DNA of 64,000 bases from Ferrovibrio sp965278975 (GTDB lineage Bacteria > Pseudomonadota > Alphaproteobacteria > Ferrovibrionales > Ferrovibrionaceae), in contig NZ_OZ257126.1 of the NCBI RefSeq assembly GCF_965278975.1, forward strand, positions 2,852,001 to 2,916,000, given 5' to 3'. Shown piece after piece: positions 53,496-61,889 of this stretch. A program made the translations under genes and the position numbers. The notes below the pieces were generated by a model that searched no databases, was not told the origin of the DNA, and saw only the letters and a list, made by a program, of their open reading frames with translations. Each line of letters begins with the position of its first letter. Within the stretch, counting starts at the first letter, position 1.

Positions 53496-54024
53496 CAAGT
53501 GGCGCATGGCTGATCGCTCCCTCATGCCGCAGCAGCCATTGCTTGCGATGCAGGCCGCCGCCATAGCCGGTGAGGGCGCCGTTGGCGCCGATCAGTCGGT
53601 GGCAGGGGATCACGACGCTGATCGGGTTGGCGCCATTGGCGAGGCCGACGGCACGGGCGGTGCTTGGCGGTAATCCGAGCCGGGCGGCCATGGCGCCGTA
53701 GCTGAGCGTGGTACCGGCGGGAATTTCGCGCAGGGCCCGCCAGACCTGACGCTGGAAGTCCGTGCCGCCGAAGGCGCAGGGAATATCATCGACCGTGCCG
53801 AGTTCGCCGCTGAAATACGCCGCAAGATTTTTGCGGATCGCTGCCGGCGCGCGGCCCGGCACCAGATCAAGGCCGCTCTTGTATTGCCGCCCGACAAGGC
53901 GGCGCATGCGTACTTCATGCTCCTGCCAGTCGAGGATACGCAAATGGCCCTGATCGTCAGTCGCGATCAGGGCCATGCCGATGGGTGTCTGGAGGGTATC
54001 GAGGGTGAAAACTGCGCCGTTCAT
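53491..54024 (-). CDS. ogt: Methylated-DNA--protein-cysteine methyltransferase
   Basis: Suicide DNA-repair protein of 177 aa removing O6-alkyl groups from guanine. The acceptor motif IPCHRLI is present, with upstream RAVGLANGANP and an N-terminal Ogt-like domain. ATG 54024 (MNGAVFTLDT) is chosen over the in-frame start 23 codons up. Convergent to ilvC and separated by the palindromic repeat, which reaches into its stop codon. Confidence 0.95.
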   Translation of the reverse strand: MNGAVFTLDTLQTPIGMALIATDDQGHLRILDWQEHEVRMRRLVGRQYKSGLDLVPGRAPAAIRKNLAAYFSGELGTVDDIPCAFGGTDFQRQVWRALREIPAGTTLSYGAMAARLGLPPSTARAVGLANGANPISVVIPCHRLIGANGALTGYGGGLHRKQWLLRHEGAISHAPLE

Positions 54025-54333
54025 TGCCCGATTGTGGCGGGCGATGAGGCCAGACGAAAGGCTCTGTTCCGGCTCGATGTCGACGGCCTTCACAACTGCT
54101 GCAACTCAAGGGTCGGTCATCCTCGGCGTCAGTCAATACACTGGTTGCCGAAACCCATTCAGGTTTAGCCAGAAAGCACAAACTCGCGGCATAAATCTGA
54201 CGGATTCTGCTCAGCCGATAGGCGCGTTAGCGCAGCATAAATTCGATATAGTCAGTAGTAGAATTGCCTGGAAACAACGCTAATATTGCGCGTTAACCAG
54301 CAATGCCGCGTCGCCGGCGCAGGACGCCCACGC
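54025..54333. other. 309-bp intergenic region upstream of ogt and pentapeptide paralogue 2
   Basis: Divergent promoter region, visibly richer in A+T than its surroundings. No RNA gene or stable terminator seen. A short in-frame TTG (54286) could extend the pentapeptide gene but has no ribosome site. The sequence ACGCTAATATTGCG at 54277-54290 recalls TCGCTAATATCGC near 57293-57305, in the gap upstream of the XRE gene and leuA, but the shared stretch is too short to interpret. Confidence 0.5.
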
Positions 54334-55521
54334 ATGCCGCTTGATGACCGCACCCCGCCAGATGGCCCTGGCTTCGATGTGCGCATGGAGGAGCGCTTCC
54401 GCTCCCGCGCGCCAGCGACGGTCAAGGTCATCGACTTCACCCGCAAGAGCTTGATCGGTGCCAATTTCGAAGGCCGTGTTCTCACCAAAGCAAAACTGTC
54501 CGGCTCGGACCTGACGCGCGCCAGGCTGGCCAATGCTGATCTGGTGGAGGCCGATCTGTTCGGCGCCAATCTTTCCCAGGCCGATCTCAAGCATGCCAAC
54601 CTGACCAACGCGATTCTGCGCGGTGTCAATCTGAAAGGTGCCAATCTCAATCATGCCAAGCTCAGCGGAGCGGATTTCCGTGGCGGTGTGATGATGGGGG
54701 CACAGGGTGGCCGCACCGGGCTAGAAGCTTCCGACCTCACCGATTGCCTGCTGGAATTCGCCACAGCCTCGCGGGCCGAATTTTCCGGGGTCGATCTTTC
54801 CGGCGCCAGCATGATCGGTGCTGATCTCTCGGGGGCGAATTTCTTCGGCACCAATCTGCGCAATACCGATCTTTCCCATGCCAATCTTTCCGGTGCCAAT
54901 CTCGGTGATACCAAGTTGATCGGCACCAAGCTGATCGGCACCAATCTGGAAGGCGCACAGATCGTCAACGCCACGGTCAGCGGCGTGGTCAGTCTAGGCA
55001 CCGAATTCGCCAATGCAGTAATCAAGGGCGTGGCATTGGAAGAACTCACCGCCAGCCCGCCGGTACTCACCGAGCCGCAGGATTTCCCGGATTTCCTCAA
55101 GAACGAATTGCTCTCCCATACCGATTGGGTGGAGTCGCGCGGCCAGCAGGGGTGCCGACTGATCCTGAAGGATGCGACGCTGCGCTATTTCAATTTCTCC
55201 GGCCTGATGCTGGATGCTGTGGATTTCAGCGGCGCCGATCTCTGTGGTTCGCGGTTTGCTGCCGCTTCCATGGTGCTGACCAATTTTACCGCTGCCAAGC
55301 TGATCGGTGCCGATTTCACCGAGGCCCGGATAAGCGGCACCAATTTCACCGGCGCGACTCTCCGGCTATCGAATTTCCGCGGTGCGCAAAGCGGCAGTGT
55401 GCCGATCTACAGCCCAACCGGGCAGTTCACTGGCCGGCAATTCACCACCAATTTCACCGATGCCGATCTGGTGCGCGCCGAACTCGATGGCTTCGATATC
55501 TCAGCCTGCGTGAAGCCTTAA
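54334..55521 (+). CDS. Pentapeptide-repeat protein with two repeat blocks (paralogue 2)
   Basis: Protein of 395 aa with the same plan as that at 25828-27075: block 1 about 32-236, linker about 240-280, block 2 about 282-388. The linker carries LLSHTDWVESRGQQG (259-273), aligning with the H-x-x-W-V-x-S-x-G-x-x-G motif of paralogue 1. Repeats are of the A(D/N)(L/F)xG type, more Phe-rich in block 2. ATG 54334 follows AGGA; a TTG at 54286 is less likely. Its stop overlaps by 4 bp the stop of the convergent cyclase-like gene, again as at the first locus. No upstream partners equivalent to the two unknown genes are present. Confidence 0.92.
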   Translation: MPLDDRTPPDGPGFDVRMEERFRSRAPATVKVIDFTRKSLIGANFEGRVLTKAKLSGSDLTRARLANADLVEADLFGANLSQADLKHANLTNAILRGVNLKGANLNHAKLSGADFRGGVMMGAQGGRTGLEASDLTDCLLEFATASRAEFSGVDLSGASMIGADLSGANFFGTNLRNTDLSHANLSGANLGDTKLIGTKLIGTNLEGAQIVNATVSGVVSLGTEFANAVIKGVALEELTASPPVLTEPQDFPDFLKNELLSHTDWVESRGQQGCRLILKDATLRYFNFSGLMLDAVDFSGADLCGSRFAAASMVLTNFTAAKLIGADFTEARISGTNFTGATLRLSNFRGAQSGSVPIYSPTGQFTGRQFTTNFTDADLVRAELDGFDISACVKP

Positions 55522-56615
55522 GCCTCTGCCATGTCGGTGTGCTGCAGGCCACCGAAGATCGGTTCGGCGCCAAGCGGATGCGCGTTCAGCTTGGCATTGA
55601 AGCAGCGATGCTGGAAGCCGTGCTTGTCATGAACTGTGATCGCCTGGGGTGGGTAGCTGCCATCCACCGCGCGCGGCCCGGTGAGATAGAAGGCCAGACG
55701 GTCCAGCGGCACATTCAGCAGGCGGATTTCACCAAGCCCGGCGATGCGTTCGGAGACGGCGGCAAGGAATACTTCCGTGCCGCAAAGTGCTCCGCCTTCC
55801 GAGATCGGGCGGCGGAAATCACCAACCAGAATCTGCCCGGCCTTGGCGGCGCCGATCAGGCGGGCCACTTCGATGGTGACATTGCCGACAATGAATTCGC
55901 CGGCCAGGCCGCCGCCGGCGCGGGGCTGGCCATACTGGAAATGACTGCCGATGCCGAGGCAGAGGCGCAGTTCCGGGATTGCAGCCGATATGCGCGATGT
56001 GCGCTCCAGCGTCTTGAACATCATCACGAACAGCGCGAAGCAGCAGAAGAAATCGATATCCTCGGTGAAGCCTTTCAGCCGGTTCCAGACATAGAAGCCG
56101 TCGCCGGTCGTGGTGCGGGCAAGCTCCACCCTGAGGCCGCGCTTGCGGCTCAGTTCTTCGGCCAGGTTGATGGCGAATTCCAGCGTAGCGAGCTGTGCTG
56201 CCTGTTCCGCCGGGCTGCGATGCGAGAAGCCGACGATGTCGATCAGCAGCACGGCGCGGTGCTGTGTCTGCGTCACCGCGAAGGCAGCGAAAAGCTCATC
56301 AACGCGGTCGGGATGCGCTTCACCCGGTTCGGTGCCGATAGCCTGATCAAGGCGAATCTCGATCGGCTGCACGTCCAGTTCCTGCGCCACCATATCGAAG
56401 GTATGGCCGCCCATCTGGCGGCTGCCGGCGAAGATGCGCGGGTTCGCGGTATCGGCGAAGAACAGCCGCACCTTCGGCACGGTGATCACCTCGATGCCGA
56501 GCCGGCTTGGGCGCCAGCCGACCAGAGCGTTGCTGCCAAAACGCCACAGATCGAACAGCACATTGTAGATTTCGCCATAGCCGGCGCTATCGCTGCTGCG
56601 TTCTTCGCCTTGCAT
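55518..56615 (-). CDS. Divergent class III cyclase-homology protein (paralogue 2)
   Basis: Protein of 365 aa homologous over its length to that at 27076-28212. Shared segments include IDIVGFS (metal Asp D126), LARTTTGDGFYVWNR (D172) and VGNVTIEVARLIG, where the catalytic Asn position is I248 and the Arg is R252. N-terminal DLWRFGSNALVGW and C-terminal HDKHGFQHRCFNA are also conserved with the paralogue. The two are clearly diverged, not a recent duplication. It is followed upstream (minus strand) by an XRE regulator gene 41 bp away, which may be cotranscribed and control it. Confidence 0.8.
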   Translation of the reverse strand: MQGEERSSDSAGYGEIYNVLFDLWRFGSNALVGWRPSRLGIEVITVPKVRLFFADTANPRIFAGSRQMGGHTFDMVAQELDVQPIEIRLDQAIGTEPGEAHPDRVDELFAAFAVTQTQHRAVLLIDIVGFSHRSPAEQAAQLATLEFAINLAEELSRKRGLRVELARTTTGDGFYVWNRLKGFTEDIDFFCCFALFVMMFKTLERTSRISAAIPELRLCLGIGSHFQYGQPRAGGGLAGEFIVGNVTIEVARLIGAAKAGQILVGDFRRPISEGGALCGTEVFLAAVSERIAGLGEIRLLNVPLDRLAFYLTGPRAVDGSYPPQAITVHDKHGFQHRCFNAKLNAHPLGAEPIFGGLQHTDMAEA

Positions 56616-56656
56616 GAATCCTCAATCGAAGGCCTGGCCTTCGATGCAGCTTGGCG

Positions 56657-57142
56657 TCAGACGATCTCTTCCAGAGACGGGCCGGGCGCTTCGCCAGGCT
56701 GGGCGCCGGCGGCTTTCACCAGATCGAAGATATGGCGGCGCAGGCTTTTCGAGTCGATGCGGCTGAAATAGCGCACCAGTTCCATGGCTTGGCGCTGCGA
56801 CACCCGGCCCGAAGTCTCGGCGTCGATTTCATCGGTAACCGGCGCGGCCGCGATTGCCGCCGCCTCATCCATCTGGCCTTCGAAGAAATAGGATGGCGGT
56901 ACATTCAGGATATGGGCGAACTGCTGTAGCCGGCTGGCGCCGATGCGGTTCATGCCCTTTTCGTATTTCTGGATCTGCTGGAAGGTGAGGCCGACTGCCT
57001 CGCCCAGCCGGGTCTGGCTGATGCCGGCAAGGGTGCGTGCGGCGCGCAGCCGACGGCCGACATGGCTGTCGAACTGGTTGGGGCCGCGACTCTTGGCGCC
57101 CTTGGAGCGGCCGGCAGTGCTGCCCTCGATGGTGGTCGGCAC
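56657..57142 (-). CDS. XRE-family HTH transcriptional regulator
   Basis: Regulator of 161 aa. The Cro/CI-type HTH lies at about 28-85 (GRRLRAARTLAGISQTRLGEAVGLTFQQIQKYEKG) in the alphaproteobacterial SinR-like style. The C-terminal region (about 95-160) includes SLRRHIFDLVKAAG, a motif common to this group. A perfect 9-bp inverted repeat lies 42 bp upstream of its start. It precedes the cyclase-like gene on the same strand, separated by 41 bp, so it may lead a two-gene unit. Confidence 0.9.
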   Translation of the reverse strand: MPTTIEGSTAGRSKGAKSRGPNQFDSHVGRRLRAARTLAGISQTRLGEAVGLTFQQIQKYEKGMNRIGASRLQQFAHILNVPPSYFFEGQMDEAAAIAAAPVTDEIDAETSGRVSQRQAMELVRYFSRIDSKSLRRHIFDLVKAAGAQPGEAPGPSLEEIV

Positions 57143-57184
57143 GGTAATCTCCTTCCAGAATCGGGCATATCGACTGCGTGGATG

Positions 57185-57212
57185 ACTACATTTGACAAAT
57201 CAGAAATGTAGT
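57185..57212. promoter_or_regulatory. Perfect inverted repeat, probable XRE operator
   Basis: ACTACATTT (57185-57193) and AAATGTAGT (57204-57212) form a perfect 9-bp inverted repeat with a 10-bp spacer. The arm-to-arm distance (about 19 bp centre to centre) places both halves on one DNA face, as for a dimeric HTH repressor. It sits 42-70 bp upstream of the XRE gene start and is the only strong palindrome in that region, so autoregulation is the simplest reading. Confidence 0.55.
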
Positions 57213-57508
57213 TTTGTGTCCCACCTGTCGGATGCCCACTAAGCATCTTGTAGTCGGGATTTTATCTTTGGATTTAAGGAGTTACGCGTTAATTATCGCT
57301 AATATCGCTGTTGTTCCGCCTATATCATTGGTTACGCTGAGTCTTGGTTAGCGCAACCATAGCCTTTTCGGTTGTATTACCATCAAATTGCCGTAATCGG
57401 ACGGCAACCTGACATGGTTAATCGTTCACGCTCTTTTAAGCCCGGCAAAGCACAGTGTTAGGCGTCACCATCCCGTATTCCAGTTTTCCCGGCCTGCCGG
57501 GATCGCCT

Positions 57509-57538
57509 TTGCCGAGGACCCGCCGAAGCGTGTACACT
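57509..57538 (+). promoter_or_regulatory. Weak sigma-70-like promoter candidate for leuA
   Basis: TTGCCG (57509-57514) and TACACT (57533-57538) with an 18-bp spacer each match 4 of 6 consensus positions. The resulting leader would be about 110 nt and contain the GC palindrome at 57593-57606. Suggestive only; alphaproteobacterial promoters are poorly predicted by consensus. Confidence 0.3.
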
Positions 57539-57654
57539 ATCGCTAAACCACGGAAATATTGGCCGGATCGGGTTCGGCGCGGGCATTGGCGCGCGGCCCG
57601 GGCCGCAGCGCCCGTTGCCGTGGCTGTTTGGCGTCAGGGTGGAGAGGGCCTGTC

Positions 57655-59241
57655 ATGAATATCAATCCAGCGAACAGCATGAGCGGCGACTCGAAGCCCC
57701 AGGCGCGCGAACGCGTCATCATTTTCGACACCACGCTGCGTGATGGCGAGCAATCGCCCGGCTGCTCGATGAATCTTGAAGAGAAACTGCGCATCGCCGA
57801 GACGCTGGAAGCGATGGGCGTCGATGTCATCGAGGCAGGTTTCCCGATCGCCTCGAACGGTGATTTCGAGGCCGTGCATGAAATCGCCAAGCGGGTAAAG
57901 AATTCCATCGTCTGCGGTCTCAGCCGCGCCGGCCGCAAGGATATCGACCGCGCCTGGGAAGCGTTGCAGCCGGCGAAGCGCGCGCGCATCCACACCTTCA
58001 TCTCCACCAGCCCGCTGCACATGAAGTACAAGCTGCAGATGGAGCCCGATGCGGTGCATCAGGCGGTGATCGATTCCGTTACTCATGCGCGTAATCTGTG
58101 TGACGATGTGGAGTGGAGCTGCGAGGATGGCACGCGCTCCGATCCGGAATTCCTCTGCCGCCTGATCGAAAGTGCGATCAAGGCCGGTGCACGCACCATC
58201 AACGTGCCCGATACGGTCGGCTATACCGTGCCGGCGGAATATACCAAGCTGATGCGCTATCTCATCGAAAACGTGCCAAACAGCGATTTGGCGCGCTTTT
58301 CCGCGCATTGCCACAATGACCTTGGCCTTGCCGTGGCGAATTCCCTTGCTGCTGTTATCGGTGGCGCGCGCCAGGTGGAATGTACCATCAACGGCATCGG
58401 CGAACGTGCCGGCAATGCAGCGCTGGAAGAGATCGTGATGGCGCTGCGCACGCGCGGCGATGCGATGGCGTTTGATACCGGCATCCGCACCACCGATATC
58501 ACCAAGGCTTCACGGCTGCTTTCGTCGGTCACTGGTTTCAATGTGCAGCCGAACAAGGCCATCGTCGGCGCCAATGCCTTCGCGCATGAAAGTGGCATCC
58601 ATCAGGATGGCATGCTCAAGCATGCCGGCACCTACGAGATCATGACGCCGGAATCGGTTGGCCTGAACCGCTCGACGTTGGTGATGGGCAAGCATTCCGG
58701 TCGCCATGCCTTCCGCAAGAAGCTGGAGGAGCTCGGCTTCGCGCTCGCCGACAACCAGCTCAACGATGCTTTCGCGCGCTTCAAGGATCTTGCTGACCGC
58801 AAGAAGGATGTGTTCGACGAGGATCTGCTGGCCCTGGTCGACGACACCATGAGCCGTGGCAACGACCGCATCCGCTTCCAGAGCCTGCAGGTGGTGGCCG
58901 GTTCCAAGGGCCCGCAATCGGCGGAACTGGAACTCGAAATCGATGGCAAGGCCGCGGCCGTCAAGGCCACCGGCAATGGCCCGGTGGACGCCACCTTCAA
59001 TGCCATCAAGGCCCTGTTCCCGCATGAAGCCCGGCTGCAGCTCTATCAGGTCCATGCGGTGACCGAGGGCACCGATGCCCAGGCCGAGGTGACGGTGCGA
59101 CTCGCGGAAGGTGGAAAAACCGTGAACGGACAAGGCGCCGATGCCGATACCCTGGTGGCTTCGGCCCGTGCCTATATCCATGCGTTGAACAAGCTGCTGG
59201 TGAAGCGGGAGAAAACCGCGCCGGCGGCGCTGAGTGCGTGA
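57655..59241 (+). CDS. leuA: 2-isopropylmalate synthase
   Basis: First committed enzyme of leucine synthesis, 528 aa, condensing acetyl-CoA with 2-oxoisovalerate. The DRE-TIM motif FDTTLRDGEQSPGCSM and the metal motif HCHNDLGLAVANSL are clear. The C-terminal regulatory LeuA dimer domain (about 395-520) is present for leucine feedback. ATG 57655 follows GGAGAGGG; a longer frame from a TTG at 57559 is GC-palindrome leader. It lies upstream of mreB, a typical order in Rhodospirillales. Confidence 0.96.
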   Translation: MNINPANSMSGDSKPQARERVIIFDTTLRDGEQSPGCSMNLEEKLRIAETLEAMGVDVIEAGFPIASNGDFEAVHEIAKRVKNSIVCGLSRAGRKDIDRAWEALQPAKRARIHTFISTSPLHMKYKLQMEPDAVHQAVIDSVTHARNLCDDVEWSCEDGTRSDPEFLCRLIESAIKAGARTINVPDTVGYTVPAEYTKLMRYLIENVPNSDLARFSAHCHNDLGLAVANSLAAVIGGARQVECTINGIGERAGNAALEEIVMALRTRGDAMAFDTGIRTTDITKASRLLSSVTGFNVQPNKAIVGANAFAHESGIHQDGMLKHAGTYEIMTPESVGLNRSTLVMGKHSGRHAFRKKLEELGFALADNQLNDAFARFKDLADRKKDVFDEDLLALVDDTMSRGNDRIRFQSLQVVAGSKGPQSAELELEIDGKAAAVKATGNGPVDATFNAIKALFPHEARLQLYQVHAVTEGTDAQAEVTVRLAEGGKTVNGQGADADTLVASARAYIHALNKLLVKREKTAPAALSA

Positions 59242-59345
59242 TCCCCTGGCGTAAAGGCCACGGAAATAGCGGGGTCGAAGCCTTGCTTATCCAGTCCTGA
59301 CGCCGCATAACGGCCCGAATATCTGGTTCAAGAGGTGAAGTGTCG

Positions 59346-60392
59346 ATGTTTTCGCGATTGATGGGTTTCATGTCGGCCGATATGGCCATCGACCTCGGCA
59401 CAGCCAACACGCTGGTCTATGTGAAGGGCCGTGGCATCGTGCTGAACGAGCCCTCGGTGGTGGCGATCAGCAACGTGCGCGGCAAGAAGGAAGTGCTGGC
59501 GGTTGGTGACGAGGCCAAGCAGATGCTGGGCCGCACCCCGGGCAACATCGAGGCCATCCGCCCACTGCGTGATGGTGTCATCGCCGACTTCAATGTCGCC
59601 GAGGAGATGATCAAGCACTTCATCCGCAAGGTGCATAATCGCCGCAGCTTTGCGTCGCCGCAGGTGATTATCTGCGTACCTTCGGGTTCCACCGCCGTGG
59701 AGCGCCGCGCCATCATGGAATCCGCCGAGTCGGCGGGTGCCCGCCGCGTGCAGCTGATCGAGGAGCCGATGGCGGCTGCCATCGGCGCCGGCCTGCCGGT
59801 CACCGAGCCGACCGGCTCGATGGTGGTGGATATCGGCGGCGGCACCACCGAAGTGGCGGTGCTCTCGCTCGGCGGTATCGTCTATTCGCGCAGCGTGCGC
59901 GTCGGCGGCGACAAGATGGATGAGGCGATCATCGCCTATATCCGCCGCAACAATAACCTGCTGGTGGGCGAGGCTTCGGCCGAACGCATCAAGAAGCAGA
60001 TCGGTTCCGCCTGTCCGCCGGAAGAGGGCAATGGCCTCTCCATGGAGATCAAGGGCCGCGACCTGATGAATGGCGTGCCGAAGGAACTGGTGATCAACCA
60101 GCGCCAGATCGCCGAAAGCCTGGCCGAGCCGGTCGGCGCCATTGTCGAGGCGGTGAAGGTGGCGCTGGAGCATACCGCGCCGGAACTCGCTGCCGATATC
60201 GTCGACAAGGGCATCGTGCTCACCGGCGGCGGCGCGCTGCTCGGCAATCTCGATCTGGTGCTGCGGCATGCCACCGGCCTGCCGGTGACCATCGCCGACG
60301 AACCGCTGTCCTGCGTTGCGCTGGGTACCGGGCGCGCGCTGGAAGGCATGAAGACGACGTTCAAGCAGGTTCTCTACAATCCGTCCTACTAA
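59346..60392 (+). CDS. mreB: Rod shape-determining protein MreB
   Basis: Bacterial actin, 348 aa, which organises the elongasome along the inner membrane. The actin phosphate-1 motif AIDLGTANTLVYVKG, phosphate-2 VVDIGGGTTEVAV and adenosine motif TGGGALLGNLD are all present, as is the N-terminal amphipathic MFSRLMGF. ATG 59346 has AGAGGTGA 7 nt upstream; an in-frame GTG at 59340 would add two residues. First gene of mreB-mreC-mreD-mrdA-mrdB. Confidence 0.97.
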   Translation: MFSRLMGFMSADMAIDLGTANTLVYVKGRGIVLNEPSVVAISNVRGKKEVLAVGDEAKQMLGRTPGNIEAIRPLRDGVIADFNVAEEMIKHFIRKVHNRRSFASPQVIICVPSGSTAVERRAIMESAESAGARRVQLIEEPMAAAIGAGLPVTEPTGSMVVDIGGGTTEVAVLSLGGIVYSRSVRVGGDKMDEAIIAYIRRNNNLLVGEASAERIKKQIGSACPPEEGNGLSMEIKGRDLMNGVPKELVINQRQIAESLAEPVGAIVEAVKVALEHTAPELAADIVDKGIVLTGGGALLGNLDLVLRHATGLPVTIADEPLSCVALGTGRALEGMKTTFKQVLYNPSY

Positions 60393-60426
60393 AGTGAAGC
60401 AGGGCGGGCCGCAACGAGGGGCTTAG

Positions 60427-61305
60427 ATGCGGTTGAGGAGCGGACGTGGCATGGGGCTGGCAGCGCCGATCAAGGCGCTGGCGCAGCGTTTTGCGTTCCT
60501 GCTGCTGGTCGGCGCCGCGCTTGGCCTTATCCTGCTCAGCCGCATCGACCGTCCCGCCGTGGAGCGCGTGCGCGCCGTCACGGCCGATATGTTCGAGCCG
60601 GTGCTGTCGGCGGTGTCACAGCCCATCGCCTTCGTCGGTAATATCGTCGGCATCGTCGACGACCTGCTGTTCGCTCATGAGGAAAACGTCCGCCTGCGCG
60701 TCGAGAATGCCCGCCTGCTGCAATGGCAGGACGTGGCCCGCCGCCTGGAGCAGGATAATGCCAGCCTCCGCCGTCTGCTTTCGGCCGGCCCGGATCTGAG
60801 CCACAGCTTTGTCACTGGCCGCGTCATCGCCGATGGCGGCGGCCCGTTCGTGCGTACCGCGCTGATCAATATTGGCGCCAAGGACGGCGTGAAGAAGGGC
60901 CAGGCCAGTATCGGCGAGGGCGGCTATGTCGGCCGTGTTGCCGAAGTGGGCCAGCGTGCCGCGCGCATCCTGCTGCTTACCGACTTGAATTCGCGTTTGC
61001 CGGTGATGATCCAGGAAGGCGGCCACCGCGCCGTGCTGGCCGGCGATAATTCCCAGCAGCCGAGATTGGAATACCTGCCTGCCGGCGCCAAGCCGCAGGT
61101 TGGCCAGATGGTGGTCACCTCCGGCGATGGCGGCCAGTTCCCGGCCGGCATCCCGGTGGGTGAAATCGTCTCCGCCTCGGAAGGCAATGTGCGGCTGCGG
61201 CCCTTCGTCGATCTTGGTCGCCTGGATTTCCTGCGCGTGGTGCAGTTCGACGAGACCCGTCTGGATACCGAGGAGGCGCCGCGGTCAGCCGCGCGCAAGC
61301 CGTGA
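60427..61305 (+). CDS. mreC: Rod shape-determining protein MreC
   Basis: Bitopic membrane protein of 292 aa. A short basic cytoplasmic N-terminus and TM helix (about 19-38) precede a coiled coil (about 75-115) and the paired beta-barrel periplasmic domain (about 120-275, including VTSGDGGQFPAGIPVGEI). It connects MreB to PBP2 and RodA. Gap to mreB 34 bp, to mreD 22 bp. Confidence 0.95.
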   Translation: MRLRSGRGMGLAAPIKALAQRFAFLLLVGAALGLILLSRIDRPAVERVRAVTADMFEPVLSAVSQPIAFVGNIVGIVDDLLFAHEENVRLRVENARLLQWQDVARRLEQDNASLRRLLSAGPDLSHSFVTGRVIADGGGPFVRTALINIGAKDGVKKGQASIGEGGYVGRVAEVGQRAARILLLTDLNSRLPVMIQEGGHRAVLAGDNSQQPRLEYLPAGAKPQVGQMVVTSGDGGQFPAGIPVGEIVSASEGNVRLRPFVDLGRLDFLRVVQFDETRLDTEEAPRSAARKP

Positions 61306-61327
61306 CCTCGGCAACCGGGGCGCGGCC

Positions 61328-61846
61328 ATGAAGCCCCTGGCAACTGCAACGCGCCGGATGCGCGGCTTCCTGCCCATCGTTTCCTGCCTGCTGCTGGTGG
61401 CGGTGGGCCTGGCCCCGGTCGGCCTGCCGTATTTCGCTACCATCTCCCCCGCGCTGGCCCTGATGGCGGTGTTCTACTGGAGCATCTTCCGCGCTGATCT
61501 GATGTCGATGCTGGGTGCTTTCCTGATCGGCCTAGTGGTCGATCTGATCACGGCCGGCCCGCTTGGCCTCAATGCCCTGATCCTGCTGCTCACTCATGAA
61601 CTCGGCGTGTCGCAGCGCCGCGTTTTTCTCGGTTCCTCGTTCCTGGTCAACTGGTGGGCCTTCGCCCTGGTTGCCATCGGTGCCAGCCTGATCGGCTGGG
61701 TGATAGCCAGCCTGCTGCATTGGCAGCTCCATGCTTTCCGCCCCTTGCTGGCGCAACTCATGCTCTCGCTTGGCCTTTATCCGGCGATCTACTGGCTGCT
61801 CAGCCGCCTGGAGCAGCGCTACCTGCGCCCCGGTCTACCGACATGA
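61328..61846 (+). CDS. mreD: Rod shape-determining protein MreD
   Basis: Small integral membrane protein, 172 aa with five to six TM helices, typical of MreD. The start ATG 61328 (MKPLATATRR) is chosen; the open frame continues upstream inside mreC. Motif FLIGLVVDLITAGPLGLNAL is the recognisable MreD core. Its end runs into a short tandem repeat. Confidence 0.93.
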   Translation: MKPLATATRRMRGFLPIVSCLLLVAVGLAPVGLPYFATISPALALMAVFYWSIFRADLMSMLGAFLIGLVVDLITAGPLGLNALILLLTHELGVSQRRVFLGSSFLVNWWAFALVAIGASLIGWVIASLLHWQLHAFRPLLAQLMLSLGLYPAIYWLLSRLEQRYLRPGLPT

Positions 61847-61880
61847 TGGGGCGCCGACATGATGGGCGTGCCGATATGAG
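61838..61880 (+). repeat. Short tandem repeat at the mreD/mrdA junction
   Basis: CCGACATGATGGGG (61838-61851), CCGACATGATGGGC (61854-61867) and CCGATATGAG (61871-61880) repeat with a period of 16-17 bp. Copy 1 contains the mreD stop codon and each copy offers an ATG shortly before the mrdA start (61890), so the array may have grown by slippage and could affect initiation or re-initiation there. Confidence 0.5.
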
Positions 61881-61889
61881 TGCTTTGCC

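Larger units (their letters stand above)
57143..57654. other. 512-bp AT-richer intergenic region between XRE gene and leuA
   Basis: The longest gene-free stretch of the window. Besides the inverted repeat at 57185-57212 it holds a weak hairpin TCCCGG-CCTG-CCGGGA (57487-57502) and a perfect GCGGCCCGGGCCGC palindrome (57593-57606) in the leuA leader. No leader peptide rich in Leu codons, tRNA or known riboswitch was recognised. A small RNA in 57213-57480 cannot be excluded. Confidence 0.5.

Noticed and set aside
55125..56771. 548-codon plus-strand frame
   Set aside because: It overlaps the 3' part of pentapeptide paralogue 2 and is antisense to the cyclase-like gene, whose protein has recognisable motifs and a full-length homologue in the window.
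57559..57654. Upstream in-frame TTG start or leader peptide for leuA
   Set aside because: The stretch is a GC palindrome leader without ribosome site, and family members begin near the ATG at 57655. It is not Leu-rich enough for an attenuator peptide.
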